A stretch of DNA of 64,000 bases from Parapedobacter sp964498395 (lineage in GTDB: Bacteria > Bacteroidota > Bacteroidia > Sphingobacteriales > Sphingobacteriaceae): the NCBI GenBank assembly GCA_964498395.1, contig CAZCHE010000014.1, positions 1 to 64,000 of the forward strand, in the 5' to 3' direction. The position numbers and the translations under genes are program-made. Each line of letters opens with the position of its first letter. The first letter of the stretch is position 1. Below the pieces are notes generated by a model. It had not been told where the DNA came from. It saw only the letters and a program-made list of their open reading frames with translations, and searched no databases. Shown here piece by piece: positions 43,691 to 51,877 of this stretch.

Positions 43691-43720
43691 TTGTTGTTTT
43701 TGCCAAAATATTTAGCTTTG
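43691..43720 (+). promoter_or_regulatory. Bacteroidota-type promoter upstream of the alkyltransferase-like gene
   Basis: TTG at 43691-43693 and TAGCTTTG at 43713-43720 are 19 nt apart, a close match to the consensus. The predicted transcript would begin near 43726, about 140 nt before the gene start. Confidence 0.5.
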
Positions 43721-43723
43721 CAA

Positions 43724-43846
43724 ATGGCGACTATAATTGATTTTTCGTTCAATTATAGGGAATTTTCCAAAGAACAAGTTGATATTCGGCTTATTTTTTA
43801 CGAAAACGATGTCGTAAATGATAAAGATTGGGCATCACGCCAGTAA
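43724..43846 (+). CDS. Possible 40-residue open frame in the atl leader
   Basis: ATGGCGACT at 43724 opens a 40-codon frame ending at TAA 43846, with a normal-looking composition ('IIDFSFNYREFSKEQVDIRL'). It lies directly after the promoter and ends 21 nt before the atl start. Its ATG is at or before the predicted transcript start, so it may be leaderless, a gene fragment or chance. Confidence 0.25.
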   Translation: MATIIDFSFNYREFSKEQVDIRLIFYENDVVNDKDWASRQ

Positions 43847-43867
43847 CGTAACTCGCCATATAGCAGT

Positions 43868-44212
43868 ATGGAATCAACGAATAACACCAATTTTTTTGAA
43901 CGGGTGTACGCGATAGTCCGGCAGATTCCGGAGGGGCGAGTGACGTCCTACGGCGCAATCGCACGGGCATTGGGTAACGCTGGTTCGTCGCGGATGGTAG
44001 GCTACGCGATGCGCGCGGCACATACCGCCAAACCGCCGATACCGGCGCATCGAGTGGTCAATAGGGTGGGGTTATTGAGTGGGAAGCGGGCGTTTGGGAG
44101 CCCTGTACTCATGCAACAGTTATTGGAAAACGAGGGTGTAATAGTGGAGGAAGATCAGGTCGTTGATTTTGACCGTGTGTTTTGGAATCCGGAAGTGGAT
44201 GAAGATGAATGA
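43868..44212 (+). CDS. atl: Alkyltransferase-like protein (MGMT family without active-site Cys)
   Basis: The 114-residue protein has only the C-terminal DNA-binding domain of O6-alkylguanine-DNA alkyltransferase: 'IPEGRVTSYGAIARALG' (HTH with Arg finger region), 'GSSRMVGYAMRAA'. Where MGMT has PCHRV the sequence reads PAHRVV, so Ala60 replaces the alkyl-accepting cysteine. Such Atl proteins bind alkylated guanine, flip it and hand it to nucleotide-excision repair. It converges with hpt with a 9-nt gap. Confidence 0.93.
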   Translation: MESTNNTNFFERVYAIVRQIPEGRVTSYGAIARALGNAGSSRMVGYAMRAAHTAKPPIPAHRVVNRVGLLSGKRAFGSPVLMQQLLENEGVIVEEDQVVDFDRVFWNPEVDEDE

Positions 44213-44221
44213 TAGGCAGCG

Positions 44222-44764
44222 TTATTGGTCTTTAATCTCCCTATAGATGTCAGGTAGCGTACGCCCCATGCCCAGGTAGTCTAACCCATAACCCACGACA
44301 AAGTCGTTTTCGATTTCAAATCCCACATACGCGATATTATCAAATTTGTGCTGCAAGGCCTCAGGTTTAAGCAGCAGTGTACATACGGTAACCGATGCGG
44401 GTTGTTGGATATTGATCAAGTCAAGCGTATGCTTTAGTGAGTTGCCAGAGTCTATGATATCCTCCACGACAACGACCTCCCGACCTTTGAGGTTGGTGTC
44501 AAGGCCAAAGAGTTCGTCTACGTGTTCCCGTCGGTTAGTGCCATCGTAGGAAGCTAGTTTGACAAAAGACACTTCGCAAGGGATATGGATTTCTTTCATG
44601 AGGTCGGCCATGAACATGAAGCAACCGTTAAGCACGCCGATAAATACGGGTTGCTGGTTTTCATACGTTACGTTTAGCTGGATACCGATCAGCCTGATCC
44701 GTTTCTTAATCTGGTTGTAATCGATTACCGGTTCAAAATGCTTTTGATTGATGGTGATTTTCAT
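44222..44764 (-). CDS. hpt: Hypoxanthine phosphoribosyltransferase
   Basis: The 180-residue purine salvage enzyme makes IMP or GMP from hypoxanthine or guanine and PRPP. The PRPP-binding motif VVVEDIIDSGNSL is at 98-110, the flexible loop region 'FVKLASYDGTNRRE' at 67-80, and 'FVVGYGLDYLGMGRTLPDI' near the C-terminus. It lies 26 nt after the transglycosylase gene on the same strand. Confidence 0.96.
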   Translation of the reverse strand: MKITINQKHFEPVIDYNQIKKRIRLIGIQLNVTYENQQPVFIGVLNGCFMFMADLMKEIHIPCEVSFVKLASYDGTNRREHVDELFGLDTNLKGREVVVVEDIIDSGNSLKHTLDLINIQQPASVTVCTLLLKPEALQHKFDNIAYVGFEIENDFVVGYGLDYLGMGRTLPDIYREIKDQ

Positions 44765-44790
44765 CTAATTAAATTTGCTTTTCATCGTCA

Positions 44791-46857
44791 TTATGGGTTA
44801 TCGTCTTCCTTTTTCTCGCCCCTAAAGATCCGATCCAATAGACCGCGAACCTGTTCCAGTTCTGCTTCGAAATCATGAACGGGTACTTCCAATTGTAAGG
44901 TATCCAATGAAGCCGGTTTCGCGGGGCGTAATGCTTCTGTTAAGCTAACGGCATAAAAACCATAACTACCGGTCGAATCTGCCGGCGCCAGCCCCCGCCT
45001 AGCCATGATGTTGCCAATATAGCTGAAATAAGGGGAGATATACGGTTTGAGCGTACCATCATAACTGAACGAATACAATCCCGTTTTGGGCCGCGGCACG
45101 ATGCTCGCCAAGTAAATACTTTCCCCCAAGGTGAGTTCGGATGGATGTTTCCGAAAATAGTAGCGTGCGGCCTCTGTGATGCCGTATACATTGCGACCCC
45201 ATTCGATGATATTCAGGTATACCTCATACATGCGTTCTTTGCCCACTACCCTCGTACTTTCCATCAACCATACGATCAATATTTCCTCTAGTTTGCGCAC
45301 CATGGTCTTGTTCCTGTTGAGGTACACATTTTTAACCAATTGCATCGAAATGGTGCTTCCTCCACGTTTGAAGGCTTTTTCTTTATAATTGATGGCAATG
45401 GAACTCCTTATGGCTTCCTCCACAAATCCGTTGTGGTGAAAAAAAGAGGGGTCTTCGGTGGTGAGGATAGCGTTTTTGAGGTAAGGCGATATCTGTGAAA
45501 GGGGGATGAAGTTCGGGTTTTCTGGCCCGACGACGATATCCCGCATCGGTTTTTCATTCTCATAAGGTGTGTAAATAAAGGAGCTATTAATTTTCGGGAT
45601 ATTCGCCTTTCCCCATGCATTTACCTTGAACCCCTTTTGTACCATATCGGAGTTGAACTGCACGCTATCCGGTTGCTCGGTATCCAAGAATGCATCCATC
45701 TTATATTGGATCTGACCTTCTACCCGTATTCCGTCTAGCGATTCAAATAGCCCGTTGGGAAATGCATCGAACAAATCCTGCGCCTCCATTTCAGGTGTTT
45801 CCAATCCCAAGGCATAGGTTACATGCGGTTTGGTAGTATAACGGATGTACGGATGGACAACTAGTTGTTTTACGGTGACGGTCGAGGCTTTGGACAGCTC
45901 CAGGTGGTGATTGCCTACGATTACTTCTGCATCGATGTGGGCGTCAGGCACCGTGATATCTTCTTGGGCAATGCGCCAGTGATTGAGATTTAAGTTCTTG
46001 ACAGCCCATTCGCCCTTGATATGGAGGAATTCGTTGTTCGTCCAGTATACCTCGCGTAGTCGTGCTTCTATCGTGTCAAAACTAAGTTTAAGCCCCAGTT
46101 TTTGCTCAAGCAACGGTAGGGCCAGTTGCTGTCCTTGGGCATGGACCTTTACATAAAGTTGCCGCTTGCCGGGGTTTAATTTCCCCGACACCTGCCACGC
46201 GGCTTTGTTGTCGCTGAGGAATACAGTTGATGTTAGGGTGCCGCGGTGGATGTCGGCCTTGGGAACACTGACGTGTTGTTGTATGCTGTCGTCGCTGTAG
46301 GTAAGGGCAAAGTTCCGTAGCTCCATATTTTCGGGGATTTTATAGAGCACATCATTCAGGATGCTGTTTGCCGCTTGGGCCATGCTCTTGCTCGATACCA
46401 TCTCTTCTTCTTCCGCTGGTGTATCTTCGATGGTTTTGGTTCCCTTGAAGATGAAGTCGTAATTGCTGGTGCTATCATGCTTGACAAGTTCGATTCGGAC
46501 ATCATGCACGTGTAGGCGCCCGAATCGGATGCGACCGGTAAGTAGTGGCAGTAGCTTCACGCTTACGGATACATTGTCCAGGGAAGCCAGTTGCTTCCGG
46601 TCTTGTGGTGTTACGGTGATGTCTTTCAGGGTCACGGTGCTTAGGCCCGAGAAATACGCCTGTCCAATGGCAAGCGTTATGCTGTGTTCATCAGCCATTT
46701 TCGTCTGCATCCGATTGATGGTCGATGCCAAAAGGGCCTCCCGCTTATGGTAGATGACCATGCATGCAATAGTGCCTAAAACAAATAGCGCAGCGACTAC
46801 AATCCCTATGGTAATGAGCTGCTTCTTGCTAAACCTTGCTATAAATCCCTTTATCAT
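44791..46857 (-). CDS. GT51 peptidoglycan transglycosylase with AsmA-like N-terminal region
   Basis: The 688-residue protein has one N-terminal membrane helix (13-33), a long beta-rich region (about 50-440) with AsmA/DUF748-like strands, and a GT51 glycosyltransferase domain at about 455-620. The GT51 part has 'AILTTEDPSFFHHNGF' (catalytic Glu of the EDxxFxxHxG motif), 'RGGSTISMQLVKNVYL', 'KLEEILIVWLMES', 'YLNIIEWGRNVYGITEAARYYF' and 'LASIVPRP'. No transpeptidase domain follows, so it is a monofunctional glycan polymerase with an unusual large periplasmic N-terminal part. hpt lies downstream in the same operon. Confidence 0.9.
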   Translation of the reverse strand: MIKGFIARFSKKQLITIGIVVAALFVLGTIACMVIYHKREALLASTINRMQTKMADEHSITLAIGQAYFSGLSTVTLKDITVTPQDRKQLASLDNVSVSVKLLPLLTGRIRFGRLHVHDVRIELVKHDSTSNYDFIFKGTKTIEDTPAEEEEMVSSKSMAQAANSILNDVLYKIPENMELRNFALTYSDDSIQQHVSVPKADIHRGTLTSTVFLSDNKAAWQVSGKLNPGKRQLYVKVHAQGQQLALPLLEQKLGLKLSFDTIEARLREVYWTNNEFLHIKGEWAVKNLNLNHWRIAQEDITVPDAHIDAEVIVGNHHLELSKASTVTVKQLVVHPYIRYTTKPHVTYALGLETPEMEAQDLFDAFPNGLFESLDGIRVEGQIQYKMDAFLDTEQPDSVQFNSDMVQKGFKVNAWGKANIPKINSSFIYTPYENEKPMRDIVVGPENPNFIPLSQISPYLKNAILTTEDPSFFHHNGFVEEAIRSSIAINYKEKAFKRGGSTISMQLVKNVYLNRNKTMVRKLEEILIVWLMESTRVVGKERMYEVYLNIIEWGRNVYGITEAARYYFRKHPSELTLGESIYLASIVPRPKTGLYSFSYDGTLKPYISPYFSYIGNIMARRGLAPADSTGSYGFYAVSLTEALRPAKPASLDTLQLEVPVHDFEAELEQVRGLLDRIFRGEKKEDDNP

Positions 46858-46948
46858 TTTATGCTAACAACCTGCCAGTTTTGCGGTCTAAATACGTGAT
46901 AATTATCATTAAAAACAAAGATATGACAAGTTTGTGTTTCGGTTTCAT

Positions 46949-46956
46949 TAGTTTTG
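46949..46956 (+). promoter_or_regulatory. Putative mrp promoter -7 element TAGTTTTG
   Basis: An exact TAnnTTTG match lies 23 nt before the ATG at 46980. The nearest TTG (46932-46934) is only 14 nt upstream. Confidence 0.45.
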
Positions 46957-46979
46957 TGATTGGAATAAGTGAATAGGAC

Positions 46980-48041
46980 ATGATTACAAAAGAACAAGTA
47001 TTGCACGCGCTGAGCCATGTGGAGGAGCCTGACCTCAAAAAGGATTTGGTAACCCTTAACATGATTCGGAATGTGGAGATTACGCCATCAGCCATCCGTT
47101 TTGACGTGGTGCTCACGACGCCGGCATGCCCGTTGAAAGGGCATATTGAACATGCTTGCCGTAATGCTATCGCCTTATTCGTGGATAAAAATATAACCGT
47201 GGATATCAACATGACTTCCAATGTGGTTGGTTCCCAAAACAGTCAGTTGCCGAATATCAAAAATATCATACTTGTTGCTTCCGGTAAAGGGGGCGTAGGT
47301 AAATCTACCGTCGCCGCAAACTTGGCCTTGGCGTTAAGCGTTCAAGGTGCCAAAACCGGATTGATCGACGCGGATATTTATGGTCCTTCTTTGCCTATTA
47401 TGTTTGGTCTGGAAGGGGAGCGCCCAAGGGCTTCAAAAACCGCCGATGGCAAAACCAAGATTGAACCGATTGAGAAATATGGATTAAAACTGCTATCCAT
47501 TGGATTCTTTACCGACCCAAACCAAGCCATTCCTTGGCGTGGCCCGATGGTGAGTACGGCCGTCAAACAACTGTTCAATGACGCGGATTGGGGTGAGTTA
47601 GACTACCTGATTGTGGATTTGCCTCCCGGCACAGGCGATGTGCACATCACCGTGGCGCAGGGCTTTCCGATTACAGGTGCGGTGGTGGTCACTACCCCGC
47701 AAAATGTGGCGTTGGCTGATGCAGTCAAAGGGGTTGGCATGTTTTTGATGGATGCCATCAATATACCTTTGCTTGGTGTCGTTGAAAACATGGCATACTT
47801 CACCCCAGCGGAATTGCCCGGCCATAAGTACTACATCTTTGGCAAGGATGGTGGAAAACGCCTTGCCGAACGATTTAACACCCCATTCCTCGGTGAAATA
47901 CCGTTGGTGAAAAGCATCAGTGATTCAGGTGATAGCGGATTGCCGGTGGTGATGGACGAGGATAACCCAACACGGGAATCGTTTCTGGAAATTGCCGGTA
48001 AGGTGGCCCAGCAACTGGCCATTGCACAGGCAGTTGTGTGA
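46980..48041 (+). CDS. mrp: Mrp/ApbC family P-loop ATPase with N-terminal MIP18 domain
   Basis: The 353-residue protein has an N-terminal MIP18/DUF59 domain (1-75) and a deviant Walker A GKGGVGKST (102-110), followed by 'IDADIYGPSLP', 'DYLIVDLPPGTGDVH' and 'VVTTPQNVALADAVKG'. The family carries Fe-S clusters to apoproteins. After 'VVENMAYFTPAE' the CxxC motif that binds the bridging cluster in ApbC/Nbp35 is absent. Cluster binding may therefore differ in this protein. Confidence 0.93.
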   Translation: MITKEQVLHALSHVEEPDLKKDLVTLNMIRNVEITPSAIRFDVVLTTPACPLKGHIEHACRNAIALFVDKNITVDINMTSNVVGSQNSQLPNIKNIILVASGKGGVGKSTVAANLALALSVQGAKTGLIDADIYGPSLPIMFGLEGERPRASKTADGKTKIEPIEKYGLKLLSIGFFTDPNQAIPWRGPMVSTAVKQLFNDADWGELDYLIVDLPPGTGDVHITVAQGFPITGAVVVTTPQNVALADAVKGVGMFLMDAINIPLLGVVENMAYFTPAELPGHKYYIFGKDGGKRLAERFNTPFLGEIPLVKSISDSGDSGLPVVMDEDNPTRESFLEIAGKVAQQLAIAQAVV

Positions 48042-48133
48042 GCCGCTTGTCTCTATCCGCGACTGATCTAAAGACAATCAGCATTCATCGTTGCGCAAAT
48101 TTTTCTTGCCGCAATCTTGTTGTTTATTTTTCC

Positions 48134-48580
48134 CTAATCTTCGATGGCCTCGATGCCTTGTTCGGCGAGTTTTGCAAGTCCGTCTTTCATAGCGTTGAGT
48201 TGTTCTAGTGAATGCCCTTGCCAAATGGTGATTTCTCCGACAACCTTAAATGGATGTTTTGAGCGGTAAGACATGGTTGGGTTACCCGGAAATTTTTTGT
48301 CGGTTAAGTTAGGGTCATCCTCGATCGGTCCGGTTGGTTCGACCAAGTAAATTCGTTCACGTCCATCGCCTCGTGCGAGTTCAGCGCCCCAAATAGCGGC
48401 ATCTAGGGTAGCTGACAGGTAAATATATTTCGCCTTGTTGTTTTGCCCATAATTGGAATGGAGGCCTATTGCTATGAAGTCACCAATTTTTAAGTCAGCC
48501 CTCGTGCCATGAAAGAATGTTTGAGAAAAGGGGCTTTGAGCAGATGCGCTCAGTTTGTTTTCACTTTTGTTTTTTCCCAT
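48134..48580 (-). CDS. arr: Rifampin ADP-ribosyltransferase (Arr-like)
   Basis: The 148-residue protein follows Arr along its whole length: 'FFHGTRADLKIGDFI' with His24, 'HSNYGQNN', 'YLSATLDAAIWGAELARGDGRERIYLVEPTGPIEDDPNLTDKKFPGNPTMSYRS' (in pieces), and 'VVGEITIWQGHSLEQL'. Arr uses NAD+ to ADP-ribosylate rifampicin at its ansa chain and inactivate it. The N-terminal Ser/Lys-rich extension is slightly longer than usual. No mobile-element signs were seen around it. Confidence 0.93.
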   Translation of the reverse strand: MGKNKSENKLSASAQSPFSQTFFHGTRADLKIGDFIAIGLHSNYGQNNKAKYIYLSATLDAAIWGAELARGDGRERIYLVEPTGPIEDDPNLTDKKFPGNPTMSYRSKHPFKVVGEITIWQGHSLEQLNAMKDGLAKLAEQGIEAIED

Positions 48581-48640
48581 TGCTGTGCTGTTTATGCGTT
48601 GGCGGATGTCTTGTTAAGCGGATAGATGACTGTAATATAC

Positions 48641-49003
48641 CTATATCCATTCTGATTTTTCAACCGTTTGGGGCGTTTTCACTTTTCCCGTGTGTTGTGT
48701 AGTTTTAGGTTCTATAAGCATTACGCTAACTTCTTCTCCATTCGTCCAAGGCCGATGTTCCACACCCTTCGGAACAATTAAAATCTCCCCCGCTTTAGTT
48801 GACAGGGTGCTCCCATCTCTAAAATCCATCATTAGCGTACCACTAATCACCACGAACATTTCATCTTCTGCTTGATGGCTATGCCAAACCAATTCTCCTT
48901 TAAGCTTAGCTAATTTAACGAAGTTTTCATTTAATTCCCCAATGATGTATGGATGCCAATGGTTTTCAATCTTATCAAATTTTTCTTTCAGCGTCACTTT
49001 CAT
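48641..49003 (-). CDS. Cupin domain protein
   Basis: The 120-residue protein is a single cupin barrel: 'ELVWHSHQAEDEMFVVISGTLMMDFRDG' (motif 1, metal ligands His-x-His and Glu) and 'AGEILIVPKGVEHRPW' (motif 2, Pro-x-Gly and His). Small cupins of this kind act as isomerases, dioxygenases or sensors, and the substrate is not predictable. The 11-residue-spaced hydrolase gene lies just upstream on the same strand, so they form an operon. Confidence 0.88.
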   Translation of the reverse strand: MKVTLKEKFDKIENHWHPYIIGELNENFVKLAKLKGELVWHSHQAEDEMFVVISGTLMMDFRDGSTLSTKAGEILIVPKGVEHRPWTNGEEVSVMLIEPKTTQHTGKVKTPQTVEKSEWI

Positions 49004-49012
49004 AAACGTAAG

Positions 49013-50407
49013 CTATTTAATTTGTTTTAAAATCCAATTGCTAATGCTTTCCAAAGCATTGGGAGCAAATGTTTGTTCAATTTGGGCATATTCAGACATA
49101 TGGCCTGTTTCGGCTTCCTGAAATAAATGATTTAACCCTTCCAGCAAAATTACTTCATATTCTTTAGATTTGCTCGTTGCTAATGCATCCTTTACCAATT
49201 GTAAGTGATATTTCGGTGGTACTTGTGTGTCATTGCTTCCATATAATGCCAATGCCGGAACATTGATTTTGCTGATTTCCTTGGCAGGGTTGTAATGGTA
49301 GAAATACCTGATCCATGGAGTGGTTCTGGTAGCCACTAGGTTTTCGACAAACTCCTCTTTGTTCACATTGGGCGGCAAGAGCGATGTTAACAACTCCGAT
49401 GTTTGATAGTAGGCTGTCAATTCCGACCGTACGATATCGATTTCTTTATCTGATGACGCTATTTCAATGGCTTCTTCCACATATGCCTCATATTGCTTTT
49501 CATCAGCCACAGGGAAATTCCTGTAATCAAGCGCCTGCGTTAATGAAACCTCTTTACCCGGTGTTCCCGTTCCGGCCAGCATGACAATGAAGGCCACGGC
49601 TTTTGATTGGTTGGCCACCATGGGAGCAATGATGGCTCCTTCACTATGCCCTATCAAACCGATTCGGTTGACATCAATGTCTGTTCTTCGTTTCAAAAAA
49701 TCAATGGCACTTAATACATCTTCCGCAAAATCTGCTGTAGTACCTTCCGCAAAATTACCTGTAGATTCACCAAATCCCCTGTCATCATATCGCAGGACGG
49801 CGATTCCACTTCGGGTAAGGAAATCTGAAAGAACTAGAAACGGCTTATGACTGGCAAAGGATTCGTCTCTGTCTTGAGGGCCACTTCCCGATATCAAGAT
49901 GACCACAGCATTTTTTTTGTCCGATGGTGTTGGAAGTGTCAGTGTTCCAGCAAGCGTTATGTTGTCTTTTTCATTATGGAACTTAATATCTTCCTCATCA
50001 TAAGGGTATGGTTTTATAGGCTCTTGCGGCCTATTCAATTTGACTTCCTCGATAGCTTCTCTGATGAGAACCAATGGAACAGCATTGACACCCTCTTGAA
50101 AAGTTCCCTCAATACTACCTGAAGTCGCATTCCATTTCCCGATATATTTGAATCCCAGGTTAGAAGCATCGATGTGCAGTACACTGTCTTCAAAAAAGGT
50201 GGATGTCGACAGAAGGTCTTTTACTCCCTGACTTGGTATGGCTATTTCAGTCTTCAGGTTTTCATTTATCTTGGATATTTGAAATCGGAACAACATTTTT
50301 CTTCCTGGCTGTACTTCAAGGTTTCCATTCCAGATACCTTCGATTTCCTGAGCGAGTCCGGCAACGGAAATCAATAGAAAACTTAAGATTGCAAGTGTTT
50401 TTTTCAT
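49013..50407 (-). CDS. Exported alpha/beta hydrolase (dienelactone hydrolase-like)
   Basis: The 464-residue protein has a signal peptide (MKKTLAILSFLLISVAGLAQ). An N-terminal beta-rich domain (about 20-130, 'IEGIWNGNLEVQPGRKMLFRF') is followed by an alpha/beta hydrolase domain. 'VILISGSGPQDRDE' gives the oxyanion region, 'RIGLIGHSEGAIIAPMVA' the nucleophile Ser, 'ALYGSNDTQVPP' the Asp and 'EGLNHLFQEA' the His. Related enzymes act as esterases or acyl hydrolases. The substrate is unknown. Confidence 0.9.
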   Translation of the reverse strand: MKKTLAILSFLLISVAGLAQEIEGIWNGNLEVQPGRKMLFRFQISKINENLKTEIAIPSQGVKDLLSTSTFFEDSVLHIDASNLGFKYIGKWNATSGSIEGTFQEGVNAVPLVLIREAIEEVKLNRPQEPIKPYPYDEEDIKFHNEKDNITLAGTLTLPTPSDKKNAVVILISGSGPQDRDESFASHKPFLVLSDFLTRSGIAVLRYDDRGFGESTGNFAEGTTADFAEDVLSAIDFLKRRTDIDVNRIGLIGHSEGAIIAPMVANQSKAVAFIVMLAGTGTPGKEVSLTQALDYRNFPVADEKQYEAYVEEAIEIASSDKEIDIVRSELTAYYQTSELLTSLLPPNVNKEEFVENLVATRTTPWIRYFYHYNPAKEISKINVPALALYGSNDTQVPPKYHLQLVKDALATSKSKEYEVILLEGLNHLFQEAETGHMSEYAQIEQTFAPNALESISNWILKQIK

Positions 50408-50484
50408 GATAAAATTTGTTTAGGGCATAGCTATCCCGTAGTTGATCATTTCAACCATATAGAAAATTATATTTATGTAGACGG

Positions 50485-51078
50485 TTAGTTGTTGATATCA
50501 GATAGCATTTTTTCCGTTTCACTCAGTAGTTTGTTGTACGACCGTAATACCCAAAAAGCAAAGGCCAAAAAGAACGCGATGGAGATGGGGAAAACCAACG
50601 TCCAAAAGTGGGGGATTTGGCTGAGGTCTTTGCGCTGTATCGCTGAAAGGACGGGGATTGCGATCAGCATTAGAAACAAACCCATTGATACGTTTAGTTT
50701 TTGAAGCCGCTGAAACCTGATTTTTCGTTTCCCAAAATCATTGATGGTTTCCAGGTAGCTGCTGGATGCGATGTTTGCGTTTTTTATCTCGCGTAGCGAT
50801 TTGAGCGAAATAATGGGCAAGATAAACAGTAGTACCATGGCGATAATGGCAAAGAGTTGCATCAATGGGTCTGTTACTTTAGTGAAGTTCACGATTAAAT
50901 AGACGGCTCCTATATAGCATATAATGGCTCCTATGTATTCTGAATAGCCAATTTTGTTCAATTTGGAGTTATATTTATCATGTGTCATCTTTTCAATGAG
51001 CTGATCGGTCAATACTTTTTGATTTTCTATTCTCTTATTGATTTCTTGCCAAGTATTTTTCATTTCTTCCAGTTCCAT
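50485..51078 (-). CDS. Membrane protein paired with the sigma factor, possible anti-sigma
   Basis: The 197-residue protein has a charged N-terminal helix (1-45, 'ELEEMKNTWQEINKRIENQKVLTDQLIEKM' in part), two membrane hairpins (about 52-95 and 133-180) and a charged end. It begins 2 nt after the ECF sigma stop, the position usual for anti-sigma factors. It has no zinc-finger anti-sigma motif (H-x3-C-x2-C) and is not a recognised FecR type. That it binds the sigma factor is inference. Confidence 0.7.
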   Translation of the reverse strand: MELEEMKNTWQEINKRIENQKVLTDQLIEKMTHDKYNSKLNKIGYSEYIGAIICYIGAVYLIVNFTKVTDPLMQLFAIIAMVLLFILPIISLKSLREIKNANIASSSYLETINDFGKRKIRFQRLQKLNVSMGLFLMLIAIPVLSAIQRKDLSQIPHFWTLVFPISIAFFLAFAFWVLRSYNKLLSETEKMLSDINN

Positions 51079-51080
51079 GG

Positions 51081-51572
51081 TTATTGGGTTTTAATGATTT
51101 GTGATTTTAACTTCTCTTTTATTCTTGAAATCTTGGTTCCCACGTTACTGGTCGTTATCCCAACGATTTCGGCAATTTCCTGATGGCTTTTACCCTCCAA
51201 GTAAAGTAGGATAATCCCTTTTTCCAATAGATTTAGCGCATGTATATGCCTATAAAGTAATTTTATTCTGCCCTCTTCTGACTTATCCATCGCTTCGGCA
51301 AGCCGCTCTGTGTCTAGGTCAATAGGTATGGTACTAACTTGTCGTTTGCTACTCTTTAGGTTGTAGATCGCTGTGTTCATAGCCACGCGGTACATCCAGG
51401 TGCTTAATTTTGACTGTCCATTGAATGTGCCGAACGACTTCCAAAGCTGGAAGACAATTTCCTGGTATAAATCTTCCCGGTCTTGAAGACTGTTGGTATA
51501 AAGTGCCGCCACTTTAAAAATCAGCCCTTCATTCTTTTTGACTACGTTAACAAATTGTTCTTTTTTATCCAT
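51081..51572 (-). CDS. ECF-type RNA polymerase sigma factor
   Basis: The 163-residue protein has sigma region 2 (about 15-85: 'DREDLYQEIVFQLWKSFGTFNGQSKLSTWMYRVAMNTAI' in part) and region 4 (about 105-155: 'GIILLYLEGKSHQEIAEIVGITTSNVGTKISRIKEKLK' in part). This is typical of extracytoplasmic-function sigma-70 proteins. The downstream membrane protein is the likely regulator. Target genes are not evident. Confidence 0.95.
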   Translation of the reverse strand: MDKKEQFVNVVKKNEGLIFKVAALYTNSLQDREDLYQEIVFQLWKSFGTFNGQSKLSTWMYRVAMNTAIYNLKSSKRQVSTIPIDLDTERLAEAMDKSEEGRIKLLYRHIHALNLLEKGIILLYLEGKSHQEIAEIVGITTSNVGTKISRIKEKLKSQIIKTQ

Positions 51573-51877
51573 CGAAAATCAGACATCAACTGATTAGTGT
51601 AAGAAGTTTTGGGAAAATCACAGTAAATCGAATTTATTTTTTGGAAACCGCCGGTAATGTGGTGCAGTGACTGGCCGCTAGCCAAGCAACGGTTTAAGAT
51701 TTTTAGAAGACGCGAGGCTGCTATTTTCAGCATATTTTTCCGAATGACGTACGAAGGTAAGATGAAATTCCGTGACTCCAGCGGTAGTTTCCGATGATTT
51801 ATTGGTGACGCGGTATAGCACTCGGTGCTATTCCAAGAAGTGTGCTTTCAATTCCTTGATTTTTTCAAATGGGGTCA
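51573..51877. other. Gene-free spacer upstream of the sigma gene
   Basis: No complete gene is seen. On the minus strand one frame around 51650-51800 reads for about 45 codons without a good start, with normal-looking composition. It may be a gene remnant. The sigma promoter should be here, but no exact TAnnTTTG was found. Confidence 0.35.

Noticed and set aside
51650..51800. About 45 codons open on the minus strand upstream of the sigma gene
   Set aside because: There is no start codon in a good position and no recognised similarity. It may be a relic but cannot be called a gene.
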